This document shows, in pieces, positions 1-6,930 of a DNA stretch of 9,504 bases. The notes beneath the pieces are model-generated. The model did not search any database and was not told the origin of the DNA. It saw only the letters and a program-made list of their open reading frames with translations. Position 1 is the stretch's first letter; each line of letters starts with the position of its first letter. The translations under genes and the position numbers were made by a program. The stretch covers positions 1-9,504 of the forward strand of contig JAGWUU010000114.1 of NCBI GenBank assembly GCA_028868335.1. Reading direction: 5' to 3'. This stretch comes from Sphingomonadales bacterium (GTDB taxonomy: Bacteria; Pseudomonadota; Alphaproteobacteria; Sphingomonadales; Sphingomonadaceae).

Positions 1-384
1 TTCGCCCGGTTTGGCGGGGCCTGCCCGCTGTGGATCGTCCACGAGGCCGTCGCGATCCCCGACCGCATCCTGGTGCAGTTGGCCGAAACGCCCGACGGGG
101 TGCGCTATGTCTCGATGGCCAAGGGGCTGGTCAAGCCGAGCGGGTCCTACGACCGCGCGCCGCGCCGTTTCGCCGTGGCGCTGGGGTGCGAGGCCGAACA
201 CGCGGGCGAGTTCGTCTATGCCGACGGCCTCGATCTGACCAGTCCGCGCGCCGCCGCCCGGATCGGGATAAGCTGCCGTATCTGCCCCCGCCCCGACTGC
301 GACCAGCGCGCATTCCCGCCCAGCGACCGCACGATCACCGTCGACCCTGACAGCCGCGGCGTAGTGCCCTACAAGGTGGGGTAA
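1..384 (+). CDS. ScfR-type XRE family transcriptional regulator, C-terminal part (5' end outside window)
   Basis: The frame is open from base 1 to the TAA at 382-384 and gives 127 residues; the start lies upstream of the window. The fragment begins RFGGACPLWIVHEA, and residues 91-106 read SCRICPRPDCDQRAFP, with cysteines at fragment positions 92, 95 and 100. These are hallmarks of the C-terminal DUF2083 domain of short-chain fatty-acyl regulators (ScfR/RamB type). Such proteins usually have an N-terminal XRE helix-turn-helix and a central IrrE/M78-like domain, both of which would lie outside this window. Family members are thought to sense acyl-CoA status and control acetate, propionate or glyoxylate metabolism; which genes this one controls cannot be seen. 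The gene converges on the minus-strand oxidoreductase ending at 433, with a strong hairpin between them. A GTG at 73 is internal and should not be taken as a start. Confidence 0.85.
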   Translation, partial: FARFGGACPLWIVHEAVAIPDRILVQLAETPDGVRYVSMAKGLVKPSGSYDRAPRRFAVALGCEAEHAGEFVYADGLDLTSPRAAARIGISCRICPRPDCDQRAFPPSDRTITVDPDSRGVVPYKVG

Positions 385-389
385 GAAGG

Positions 390-422
390 TCCTCCCCATT
401 TTGCGAAGCCAAATGGGGAGGA
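390..422. terminator. Perfect 12-bp-arm hairpin between convergent genes (bidirectional terminator or REP-like repeat)
   Basis: TCCTCCCCATTT (390-401) is followed by a 9-nt spacer and its exact complement AAATGGGGAGGA (411-422). It starts 6 bases after the regulator stop and ends 11 bases before the stop of the convergent reductase, the expected place for a shared terminator. Neither side has a long T tract (the minus-strand exit has only a weak CCTTCTT), so it is not a textbook intrinsic terminator. The CCTCCCC...GGGGAGG core also looks like the short intergenic palindromes scattered through sphingomonad genomes. Confidence 0.6.
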
Positions 423-432
423 TCCGGACGCA

Positions 433-1455
433 TCAAACCTTCACGATCCCCTGATCGAGCAGACTGCGCGCGGTATCGATCACCGATTGGCGCGCGGGGA
501 TGTAATCGAAACCCAGCACATCGCGCGCATGCTGGCCGCTAACCCGGCGGACCTTGCCCCCCTCGGCGCGCATCTGCTTCATTTCCGGCATGAACAGCGC
601 GAGCAGCTTGCCCAGCCAATCGGGCATGTCGCGCGTCGGGACCTTGCGGGCCTTGTCGCCCAGCCCTTCGCGCAGCGCAGCGGCAACCTCGTTCGCCCAC
701 ATGAACTCGACGCAGGCGGCAAAACGCTCGTTGCGCACTTTGTCTGCCGGTGCTTCCAGCGCCATGACATGCATTTTCGCCACATCGCGCACGTCGACCA
801 CCCCGACGCCCATTTTCGGGATCAGGGGCACTGCGCCTTCGATCATCCGCTTGATGATCTCAACCGAGGTCGACAGGTCATCGCTGGTCACCGGGCCGAA
901 TACCGCGACCGGGTTGACCGAGCAGAACGTCATGTCCGGGGCGTTCGCCGCCACCCAGTCGCGCGCGGCGCGTTCGGCCACGGTCTTGGACTTGATGTAG
1001 GGCGCCACGTTCGGCGCATCGAGATTGGTCCAGTCGCGCTCATCGAAGTCGTTCTTGCCCGGCGGATGGCCATAGGCAATCGCCGCCGCCGAGCTGGTCT
1101 GGACGAAGCGCGTGGCCCCGGCTTCCCTGGCGAAGCGCAGCGCCCGCAGGGTGCCCTCGCGGGCGGGAACGATCAGCTCGTTCTCGTCCTTGGGAACGGC
1201 GAGCGGAAACGGCGAGGCAACGTGCGCAACATGGGTGCATCCCTCGTTTGCCGCGGCCCAACCGGCGTCGTCCATCAGGTCCGCTGCGAAGAAGCGAAGC
1301 GTTTCAGGCGTTCCTCCCAGTTGCGGACGCAGCGCGGCCTCCTTTGCCAGACTGCGTACGGTGGTATGCACAGTCCACCCCCGCGCGAGCAATTGCCGCA
1401 CCGTCTCTCCGCCAATGTAACCGCTGCCGCCAGTGACCAGTACCGTTCCCGCCAT
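433..1455 (-). CDS. NAD(P)-dependent extended SDR reductase, dihydroflavonol-4-reductase-like (aldehyde/ketone reductase)
   Basis: This is a 340-residue extended short-chain dehydrogenase. The Rossmann glycine motif TGGSGYIG is at residues 8-15, a QTSSAAA strand with the catalytic serine region at 119-125, and the YIKSK catalytic Tyr/Lys pair at Y153 and K157. A FGPVTSDDLSTS segment at 186-197 is typical of the DFR/aldehyde-reductase branch. The enzyme should reduce an aldehyde or ketone (or oxidise the alcohol) with a nicotinamide cofactor in the cytoplasm; the substrate is not readable from sequence, and 'flavonoid' is only a family label. The ATG is preceded by AGGAG with 8-nt spacing, and that Shine-Dalgarno directly abuts the stop codon of the upstream SDR gene (TGAAGGAG). 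The two are therefore almost certainly co-transcribed and translationally coupled. Length is normal for the family and no disruption is seen. Confidence 0.88.
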   Translation of the reverse strand: MAGTVLVTGGSGYIGGETVRQLLARGWTVHTTVRSLAKEAALRPQLGGTPETLRFFAADLMDDAGWAAANEGCTHVAHVASPFPLAVPKDENELIVPAREGTLRALRFAREAGATRFVQTSSAAAIAYGHPPGKNDFDERDWTNLDAPNVAPYIKSKTVAERAARDWVAANAPDMTFCSVNPVAVFGPVTSDDLSTSVEIIKRMIEGAVPLIPKMGVGVVDVRDVAKMHVMALEAPADKVRNERFAACVEFMWANEVAAALREGLGDKARKVPTRDMPDWLGKLLALFMPEMKQMRAEGGKVRRVSGQHARDVLGFDYIPARQSVIDTARSLLDQGIVKV

Positions 1456-1468
1456 CGTCGTCGCTCCT

Positions 1469-2197
1469 TCAAAACCGGATCATCATCTGCCGCGCCAGCG
1501 CGGGCGAGATCGAATTGATCACCTGGAGTATCTTTGTCATGCCGACGTTAGCCTCGGCCTTTCCCGCCTCCATCGCCGCGATGATCTGGCGGGCGCATTC
1601 CGGGGCGGACAGCTTGTTGCCGCTCATCCCGGCGGTCATGCTGGTTTCGACGACTGGCGGCAGGGCTTCCACTACGCGCACAGACGTCTTGGCAAGCTGC
1701 GCCCGCACCGCTTGGGTATAGCTGCGCAGCCCGGCCTTGGTCGCGCAATAGACCGGCATGCTGGCGCTGGGCGCGATCGCCAGCCCAGAGGTGACGTTGA
1801 CGATCATCGCGTCGGGCCGCGCCTTGAGCGCAGGGACAAGCCCGGCGATCAGGCGCATCGGAGCGCTGAGGTTGAGGAATATCGCCTTTTCGTCCTGCGC
1901 CGGATCGACCGCTTCGCCAGTGCGAAAATCGTGCGGCCCGCCACCGGCACCGGCGTTGTTGACCAGGATGTCGATCGCCCGCCCCTGCACTGCGGCAAGC
2001 ACGGCATCGACGCCCGACACACTCGACAGGTCGGCCTCGATCACCTCGAAACCGTCGGCGCGAGTCGCCGCGATCCGCTGGGGGTTGCGCCCGGTGGCAA
2101 TCACCGTCGCGCCCTTGTCCCTGAGCTGGCGGATCAATTGGGCGCCGATCCCGTCGGTTCCGCCAGTAACCAGCGCCGTCTTGCCGCGTAGATCCAT
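1469..2197 (-). CDS. Short-chain dehydrogenase/reductase, classical SDR (DltE-like)
   Basis: This is a 242-residue classical SDR. The cofactor motif TGGTDGIG is at residues 11-18, NNAG at 80-83, N109 follows in the alpha-4 region, and S137, Y150 and K154 complete the catalytic tetrad (YCATK). The LPPVVETSM segment after the active site matches the DltE-like branch (COG3967), which is annotated as oxidoreductases of unknown substrate; the historical link to D-alanyl esterification should not be carried over. A GGGAG six bases before the ATG supports the start. The gene is 13 nt upstream of the reductase ending at 433 and 54 nt downstream of gor. That 54-nt gap holds a perfect palindrome and a weak candidate promoter, so the SDR pair may be its own transcription unit rather than simply the tail of pgi-gor. 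Confidence 0.88.
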   Translation of the reverse strand: MDLRGKTALVTGGTDGIGAQLIRQLRDKGATVIATGRNPQRIAATRADGFEVIEADLSSVSGVDAVLAAVQGRAIDILVNNAGAGGGPHDFRTGEAVDPAQDEKAIFLNLSAPMRLIAGLVPALKARPDAMIVNVTSGLAIAPSASMPVYCATKAGLRSYTQAVRAQLAKTSVRVVEALPPVVETSMTAGMSGNKLSAPECARQIIAAMEAGKAEANVGMTKILQVINSISPALARQMMIRF

Positions 2198-2222
2198 TGC
2201 CGTCTCCCGTATTTTGCCGGGG

Positions 2223-2250
2223 AGACTAAGCCGCTGGTTGCGAAACGCAA
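2223..2250 (-). promoter_or_regulatory. Candidate promoter of the SDR pair
   Basis: On the minus strand, TTGCGT (2250-2245) and TAGTCT (2228-2223) are separated by 16 bp. The implied transcript start would be near 2216, leaving a leader of about 19 nt that contains the GGGAG Shine-Dalgarno. Each hexamer matches only 3 of 6 consensus positions, so this is weak on its own. The support is its fit with the gap between gor and the SDR gene and the palindrome covering the -35 hexamer. Confidence 0.3.
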
Positions 2251-2252
2251 CC
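2236..2252. promoter_or_regulatory. 17-bp perfect palindrome, candidate repressor operator
   Basis: GGTTGCGAAACGCAACC has 7-bp arms around a 3-base centre. It overlaps the last base of the gor stop codon and lies 38 bp before the start of the SDR gene, covering the candidate -35 hexamer. A short-armed palindrome over a promoter is what a dimeric TetR- or MarR-type repressor would bind. As RNA it would be a 7-bp stem with a very tight loop and no T tract, so a terminator for gor is less likely but possible. No regulator gene of that type is in the window. Confidence 0.4.
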
Positions 2253-3598
2253 TAGCGCATCAGCACCAGTTCCTCGGCCATGCTGGGATGCAGCGCCACG
2301 GTTGCGTCGAAGTCGGCCTTGGTCAGCCCGGCCCGCACCGCGATCGCCGCGGCCTGGAGGATCTCAGGCGCATCGGGGCCGATCATGTGGATGCCCAGGA
2401 TCCTGTCGGTCCCGGCATCGACCACCAGCTTGTACAGTCCCCGCTCATGCCGACTGGCGAAGATGTTCTTCATCGCCCGAAAGTCCGAGGTGAAGATCTT
2501 CACATTGCCATGCGTGTTGCGCGCCTGGCTTTCGGTCAGCCCGACCGCGGCGAGCGGCGGCTGCGAGAACACCGCGCTGGGCACGCAATCATAGGCGGTG
2601 GAACGGGGAGTCCCGCCAAACACGGTGTCAGCAAAGGCGTGCCCTTCGCGGATCGCGATCGGGGTTAGCTGGACCCGATCGGTAACGTCGCCAACCGCAT
2701 AGATGCTGTCGCAGGTCGTCTTGCTGAATTCATCGACCGGAATTTCGCCCTTTTCGCCAAGCGTTATCCCGGCGCTTTCGAGCCCAAGCCCGGCAGTCTT
2801 GGGACTGCGCCCGGTAGCCACCAGCACGATATCGGCGGGGATCGGATCGTGGGTGCCCACGGTTACCATCAGGCCGCCGTCCGCCTGCTTTTCGACCTTG
2901 GTGATCGGGCAGTTGAACTTGTACTCGATCCCGCGCGCCATGGTGATCTGCAACAACCGGTCGCGCAGCGTCGCATCATAGCCGCGCAGCAGCGTCTCGC
3001 TGCGGTTGACCACCGTGACGTGACAGCCCAGCGCGTTGAATATCCCCGCGAATTCCATCGCGATGTAACCCGCGCCCTGAACCACTACCCGCTTTGGCAG
3101 TTTCTCCAGATGAAAGACCTCGTTGGACGTGATGCAGTGTTCGTTGCCGGGGAAATCGGGCTTCACCGGCCAGGCGCCGACCGCGATCAGGATGTATTTT
3201 GCGCTGACCTCGCGCCCCGAGGCAAGCCTTACAGCGTGTGGTCCGGCAACCGTTGCGCGTTCGTGGAAATGCTCAACCTTGTTGGTGTCGAGCGTCGAGG
3301 TATAGGCCGCCTCAAGCCGATCGACGTCGCGCAGCACGGTGTCGCGCAGCGTCGCCCAATCGAAGCTCATCCCCTCGACCGTCCAGCCGTAGTGCGATGC
3401 GTCCTGCAATTCCTCGGCGAAGTGCGAGCCATAGACCAGCAGCTTCTTGGGTACGCACCCCCGGATCACGCAGGTTCCACCAATCCGGTGTTCCTCGGCC
3501 ACCGCCACTTTCGCCCCGTAGGATGCGGCGATGCGGCTAGCCCGCACCCCGCCCGAACCGGCGCCGATTACGAAGAGGTCGTAGTCATAGTCTGCCAT
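2252..3598 (-). CDS. gor: Glutathione-disulfide reductase
   Basis: This 448-residue FAD enzyme reduces glutathione disulfide to GSH with NADPH in the cytoplasm. The FAD-binding GAGSGG is at residues 12-17, and the redox-active disulfide lies in GGTCVIRGCVPKK with C43 and C48. The NADPH-domain motif GAGYIAMEFAG is at 175-185, the second FAD motif YAVGDVTD at 300-307, and the catalytic HPSMAEE has H437 and E442. R199 and R205 fall where E. coli Gor has its NADPH-selecting arginines (R198, R204), supporting NADPH over NADH. The start at 3598 is chosen because it has AGGAG at 6-nt spacing and begins MADYDYDLFVIG like other family members; a Met 17 codons upstream has no good ribosome site. It follows pgi by 81 nt on the same strand. 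A hairpin in that gap covers part of its Shine-Dalgarno, suggesting post-transcriptional control. Confidence 0.95.
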   Translation of the reverse strand: MADYDYDLFVIGAGSGGVRASRIAASYGAKVAVAEEHRIGGTCVIRGCVPKKLLVYGSHFAEELQDASHYGWTVEGMSFDWATLRDTVLRDVDRLEAAYTSTLDTNKVEHFHERATVAGPHAVRLASGREVSAKYILIAVGAWPVKPDFPGNEHCITSNEVFHLEKLPKRVVVQGAGYIAMEFAGIFNALGCHVTVVNRSETLLRGYDATLRDRLLQITMARGIEYKFNCPITKVEKQADGGLMVTVGTHDPIPADIVLVATGRSPKTAGLGLESAGITLGEKGEIPVDEFSKTTCDSIYAVGDVTDRVQLTPIAIREGHAFADTVFGGTPRSTAYDCVPSAVFSQPPLAAVGLTESQARNTHGNVKIFTSDFRAMKNIFASRHERGLYKLVVDAGTDRILGIHMIGPDAPEILQAAAIAVRAGLTKADFDATVALHPSMAEELVLMR

Positions 3599-3604
3599 GA
3601 AATG

Positions 3605-3638
3605 CTCCTGTCGCCGCGCGATATGGGGCGGCGACAGG
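3605..3638 (-). promoter_or_regulatory. Leader hairpin overlapping the gor ribosome binding site
   Basis: In the pgi-gor gap, CCTGTCGCCGC (3607-3617) is perfectly complementary to GCGGCGACAGG (3628-3638) across a 10-nt loop. In the minus-strand transcript the 3' arm ends in ACAGG, and the first three bases of the gor Shine-Dalgarno AGGAG (complement of 3609-3605) are inside the stem. Folding would therefore limit ribosome access to gor. It could alternatively protect the 3' end of pgi mRNA or act as a weak terminator, but there is no T tract after it. Confidence 0.5.
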
Positions 3639-3679
3639 GCAATTGCCAAACGGTTTTGCTGGTCACTGTGATAGGCGGG

Positions 3680-5194
3680 CTACTTGATCCCCGCCTCGGC
3701 TAGCAGCGCCTCGGTGCTGGGATCGAAGCTTGCCGTCCCCGCGACGATCGACTTGGCGATTTCCTTGCCCAGTTCCACCCCGAACTGGTCGAACGAGTTG
3801 ATCTCCAGCATCACCCCGTTGGCGAATGTGCGATGCTCGTGGAAAGCGATCAGCGCGCCCAGCGTTGCCGGGTTGATCTCGTCGCAGAGCATCGTCGCGG
3901 AGGGACGGTTACCCGGATAGGCGCGCGCCATGTCCTTGCTCTCCTTGCCGGCCATCAATGCCGCCCCTTGCGCGAAGCAATTCGCCAGCAGGTTGCGGTG
4001 GTGGTCGGGCGAGAGGTCATCGCCTGGCTGGATCGCCGCGATGAAGTCCACAGGCACCAGATTGGTGCCCTGGTGCAGCAGCTGGAACACCGCGTGCTGC
4101 GCGTCGGTGCCCACTCCGCCCCAGGTGATCGGCGCAGTCGGCCCGTCGACAGGCTTGCCATCGGCCTTCACCGACTTGCCGTTCGATTCCATCTCAAGCT
4201 GTTGAAGATAGCTGGGAAGCAGGCGCAACCGCTCGTCATAGGCGAACACCGCGCGGGTCTGGCAACTGCGCAGGTGGGTGTAGTAGAGATCGGCGAAGGC
4301 CGCGCGCAGCGGCACGTTGGCCATGCCGTCGGTGTCGCGGAAATGGCGGTCCATCGCCGCCGCGCCGCCCAGGAATTCGGCGAACTCGTCCCAGCCGACC
4401 GCCAAGGCAATCGGGAAGCCGATCGACGACCACAGCGAATAACGCCCGCCCACGCTTTCCGAGAACGGCAGGACGCGGGTTTCGTCCACGCCCCATTCGA
4501 CCGCCTTGTCCGGATAGGCAGTCAGCGCCACGACCCGGCCATAAGGATCGGCAACGCCATTGGTCTTGAGCCAGTCCAGCGCGGACAGGGCGTTGGTCAT
4601 CGTCTCGGTCGTGGTGAAGGTCTTGGAGGCAACCGCGATCATTGTCGTCGCCGGATCGCAGGACCGGAACGCCGCTTCGAGCGCCAGCCCGTCAATGTTC
4701 GACACGACATGAACGTCGACAATCGCCCCGTCGCGGGTCAGCGCGTCGATCGCCAGCGCCGGGCCAAGCGCCGATCCGCCGATGCCGATGTGGATCAGAT
4801 GCTTGACCTCGCCCAGCACGCCCTGGTGGATCGCCTCGACCAGCGCCTTCATCCGCAGGTGAAGCGCCTGCGCTTCTTCAACGCTGGCTTCATTCCCTAC
4901 GCCGCGCTGGGCGGTGTGCTCAACCGCCCGATCTTCGGTGACGTTGATATGCTCGCCATCGAACATCGCGGCACGCTTGGCGGAAAAGCCCGTCACCTCC
5001 GCCAGTTTTTGAAATGCCGCCACATGGGCCGCATCGAGATGGGTCTTGGACCAGTCGAAGCGGATCGTCCCGCCCGGCAGGTCAAGCCTCGCCGAATAAG
5101 CCGCGAGCCGATCCCCTGCCGCGAAGAGCTGCGCGAGCGTCGGCTTGTCCAGCGCCTTGAGCGCGGCCCATGCCTGGCTGGTCGAATCCGTCAT
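3680..5194 (-). CDS. pgi: Glucose-6-phosphate isomerase
   Basis: This 504-residue enzyme interconverts glucose-6-phosphate and fructose-6-phosphate in glycolysis and gluconeogenesis. The SIS-fold phosphate site GIGGSALGP is at residues 137-145 and SKTFTTTET at 190-198. The PGI signature VGGRYSLWSS is at 248-257, the catalytic glutamate E336 lies in MESNGK, H374 in LLHQGT, and K477 in the C-terminal signature SFDQFGVELGK. All expected active-site residues are present. Length is shorter than E. coli Pgi (549) but normal for the compact alphaproteobacterial form. Two adjacent ATGs exist; the second (5194) is preferred because the GGGAG sits 7 nt from it but only 4 nt from the first. The gene diverges from lepB and probably heads a transcription unit with gor. 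Many sphingomonads break down glucose mainly by the Entner-Doudoroff route, where Pgi mostly runs toward glucose-6-phosphate; that is inference here. Confidence 0.96.
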   Translation of the reverse strand: MTDSTSQAWAALKALDKPTLAQLFAAGDRLAAYSARLDLPGGTIRFDWSKTHLDAAHVAAFQKLAEVTGFSAKRAAMFDGEHINVTEDRAVEHTAQRGVGNEASVEEAQALHLRMKALVEAIHQGVLGEVKHLIHIGIGGSALGPALAIDALTRDGAIVDVHVVSNIDGLALEAAFRSCDPATTMIAVASKTFTTTETMTNALSALDWLKTNGVADPYGRVVALTAYPDKAVEWGVDETRVLPFSESVGGRYSLWSSIGFPIALAVGWDEFAEFLGGAAAMDRHFRDTDGMANVPLRAAFADLYYTHLRSCQTRAVFAYDERLRLLPSYLQQLEMESNGKSVKADGKPVDGPTAPITWGGVGTDAQHAVFQLLHQGTNLVPVDFIAAIQPGDDLSPDHHRNLLANCFAQGAALMAGKESKDMARAYPGNRPSATMLCDEINPATLGALIAFHEHRTFANGVMLEINSFDQFGVELGKEIAKSIVAGTASFDPSTEALLAEAGIK

Positions 5195-5201
5195 CATCTG
5201 G

Positions 5202-5206
5202 CTCCC
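5202..5206 (-). promoter_or_regulatory. pgi ribosome binding site (decides start)
   Basis: GGGAG on the minus strand is 4 nt from the ATG at 5197 and 7 nt from the ATG at 5194. The spacing favours 5194 as the start; initiation at either would differ by a single N-terminal Met. Confidence 0.6.
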
Positions 5207-5295
5207 GTGGCGAAATTTCCGGCCTGCTATGGCCTTGCCCACGGCATTGGCCAAGTCGCGAAAACGTATTCGTGGCGGCGCATTGGCGTTAGTGT

Positions 5296-5312
5296 TGTAT
5301 TCATGCAATACA
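5296..5312. promoter_or_regulatory. Inverted repeat in the divergent pgi-lepB promoter region
   Basis: TGTATT (5296-5301) and AATACA (5307-5312) form 6-bp arms around a 5-base spacer in the 151-bp region between the divergent starts of pgi and lepB. It lies 34 bp before the lepB start and about 100 bp before pgi. It is AT-rich in an otherwise GC-rich region, as promoters and operators often are. I could not identify convincing -35/-10 pairs for either gene in this gap. Confidence 0.3.
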
Positions 5313-5345
5313 CCTTACCCCTTGACGGCAGCCCGCCGCGCCAAC

Positions 5346-6254
5346 ATGGACAGCCCCATGAATGATACGCCTCCCGCCGCGCCCGGCGCCGTCCCGCCTG
5401 CCGAAGCCGCCGCCGCAACCACGGCTGCGCCTGCGACACCCGAGAAAAAGGAGGACAGCTTCGGCGTTTTCCTTTTGAAGTTGGTGGTGTTCGTCGCGGT
5501 GTTCCGCAGCTTCTTCTTCGCCCCGTTCTATATCCCCAGCGAATCGATGCTTCCACGCCTGCTGGTCGGAGACTATCTGCTTCTCGCGAAATGGCCCTAT
5601 GGCTATTCGCGCAACAGCCTGCCCTTCAGCATTCCGCTGCTGCCCGAACACCGCGTCCTGGCCCGCCAGCCGCAGCGGGGCGACGTGGTGGTGTTCAAGG
5701 CCCCTCCGCTCAACCGGGATGACTGGATCAAGCGGGTGATCGGCGTTCCCGGCGATACGGTGCAGGTGAAGGACGGCGTGGTCTGGCTCAACGGCCAGCC
5801 GGTGCCCAAACAGCGCATCGCCGATTTCGAGATGCCGGTCACGCCCAACCTGGTGGTGGATCAGGCGGGCAATCCCAAGGAACCGTGCGGCTCGTCGCAG
5901 TTCGAGGTCAAGCTGGCCAACGGCAGCGACGTGTGCCGGTATCCCCAATTCCGCGAGACGCTGCCGGGCGGCAAGAGCTACAACGTGCTCGACTTCGGCC
6001 CGCGCGAGAATGACAATACCGACCCGGTCGTCGTGCCCGAGGGCATGGTGTTCCTGATGGGCGACAACCGCGACAATTCGGCCGACAGCCGCGTCTCGTT
6101 CGATCGCGGCGGGCTTGGCGGGCCGGTGCCGCAGGACAACCTGCTTGGCCGGGCGACCGTCATGATGTTCTCCACCGATGGCGGAGCGGAATGGCTCAAG
6201 CCGTGGACCTGGTTCACCGCGGCGCGCTTCAACCGCATCGGCGGCGGGTTCTAG
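5346..6254 (+). CDS. lepB: Signal peptidase I
   Basis: This inner-membrane serine protease cleaves signal peptides from exported proteins. From the ATG at 5346 it is 302 residues. A Pro/Ala-rich cytoplasmic N-terminus of about 35 residues precedes a hydrophobic membrane segment at roughly 39-62. Box B is PSESMLP, with catalytic Ser67. Box D is IKRVIGVPGD, with the general-base Lys129. Box E is GDNRDNSADSR at 239-249. C181 and C197 in the periplasmic domain could form a disulfide like that in E. coli LepB. No clear Shine-Dalgarno precedes this ATG or the next in-frame one at 5358, so the start is uncertain by four residues. It is the first gene of lepB-rnc-era, with rnc starting 7 nt after its stop, and it diverges from pgi. 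Confidence 0.95.
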   Translation: MDSPMNDTPPAAPGAVPPAEAAAATTAAPATPEKKEDSFGVFLLKLVVFVAVFRSFFFAPFYIPSESMLPRLLVGDYLLLAKWPYGYSRNSLPFSIPLLPEHRVLARQPQRGDVVVFKAPPLNRDDWIKRVIGVPGDTVQVKDGVVWLNGQPVPKQRIADFEMPVTPNLVVDQAGNPKEPCGSSQFEVKLANGSDVCRYPQFRETLPGGKSYNVLDFGPRENDNTDPVVVPEGMVFLMGDNRDNSADSRVSFDRGGLGGPVPQDNLLGRATVMMFSTDGGAEWLKPWTWFTAARFNRIGGGF

Positions 6255-6261
6255 AGGCTCC

Positions 6262-6930
6262 ATGCTTGGCAAGGACACCCATGAATTCCTGACCGGCCTT
6301 GCCGGACGCCCGCCGGTCGATGAACCCCTGTGGCTCGAGGCGCTGACCCACGGAAGCACAGGCGCGGCGCGTGATTACCAGCGGCTGGAGTTCCTGGGCG
6401 ACCGGGTGCTGGGCATGGTTATCGCCGAATGGCTCTACAAGCTGGAAAATGCCGACGAGGGCCGCCTTTCGCAGCGGCTCAACGCGCTCGTCAGCCGGGC
6501 GACCTGCGCCACCGTCGCTCGCGCGATCGGTCTTGGCGAGCACATGCGCCTTGGCAAGCAGGCGCGCGACGATGGCGGGATGGACAGCGAGAACATCCTC
6601 GGCGACGTGATGGAAGCGCTGATCGGGGCGAGTTTCGTCACCCAGGGTTTCGACGACACGCGCGACATGATCCACCGCATCTGGGCCGACGCCGTCGGCG
6701 GCAAGACCGGCCAGGCCAAGCATCCCAAATCCGCGTTGCAGGAATGGGCAGCGGGCAATCGTCGCAAGATGCCCGAATACCGCCTGCTCGATCGCTCCGG
6801 CCCGGATCATGCGGCGCGCTTTACCGTTGCCGTGTCCATCAAGGGCGTGGGAGAGGCCGAAGCCACCGGCACTTCCATGCGCGAGGCGGAAACGATGGCG
6901 GCCGAGGAATTCATGCGGAGGTTCGGATGA
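6262..6930 (+). CDS. rnc: Ribonuclease III
   Basis: This 222-residue dimeric Mg2+-dependent endonuclease cleaves double-stranded RNA, including the rRNA precursor stems. The signature RLEFLGDRVL is at residues 41-50, giving E43 and D47. NILGDVMEALIGA at 111-123 gives D115 and E118, the equivalents of the metal ligands D114 and E117 in the E. coli enzyme. The C-terminal double-stranded RNA binding domain runs from about 153 to 220 (HPKSALQEW... to AAEEFMRRFG). The start ATG has AGAGG four bases upstream and lies 7 nt after the lepB stop. The stop codon overlaps an ATG (ATGA at 6927-6930) that opens a 9-codon mini-frame leading to era. Length and active site are normal. Confidence 0.95.
   Translation: MLGKDTHEFLTGLAGRPPVDEPLWLEALTHGSTGAARDYQRLEFLGDRVLGMVIAEWLYKLENADEGRLSQRLNALVSRATCATVARAIGLGEHMRLGKQARDDGGMDSENILGDVMEALIGASFVTQGFDDTRDMIHRIWADAVGGKTGQAKHPKSALQEWAAGNRRKMPEYRLLDRSGPDHAARFTVAVSIKGVGEAEATGTSMREAETMAAEEFMRRFG

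Noticed and set aside
487..1518. 343-codon plus-strand open frame opposite the extended SDR
   Set aside because: The translation is His/Arg-rich with no recognisable domain and lies antisense to a clear SDR.
3599..3649. Upstream ATG extending Gor by 17 residues
   Set aside because: It has no ribosome site, the extension runs through the leader hairpin, and family members begin close to the FAD motif as the 3598 start does.
5195..5308. N-terminal extension of Pgi to the ATG at 5308
   Set aside because: The extra residues resemble no Pgi N-terminus, and a good GGGAG lies directly before the internal ATG pair.
3833..5365. 510-codon plus-strand open frame opposite pgi
   Set aside because: It mirrors pgi, which has all its catalytic motifs. 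The antisense translation is rich in Arg, His and Gly without any domain, as expected in high-GC DNA with strong third-position bias.
5301..6359. 352-codon minus-strand open frame opposite lepB
   Set aside because: Same antisense artefact; lepB is unambiguous with boxes B, D and E.
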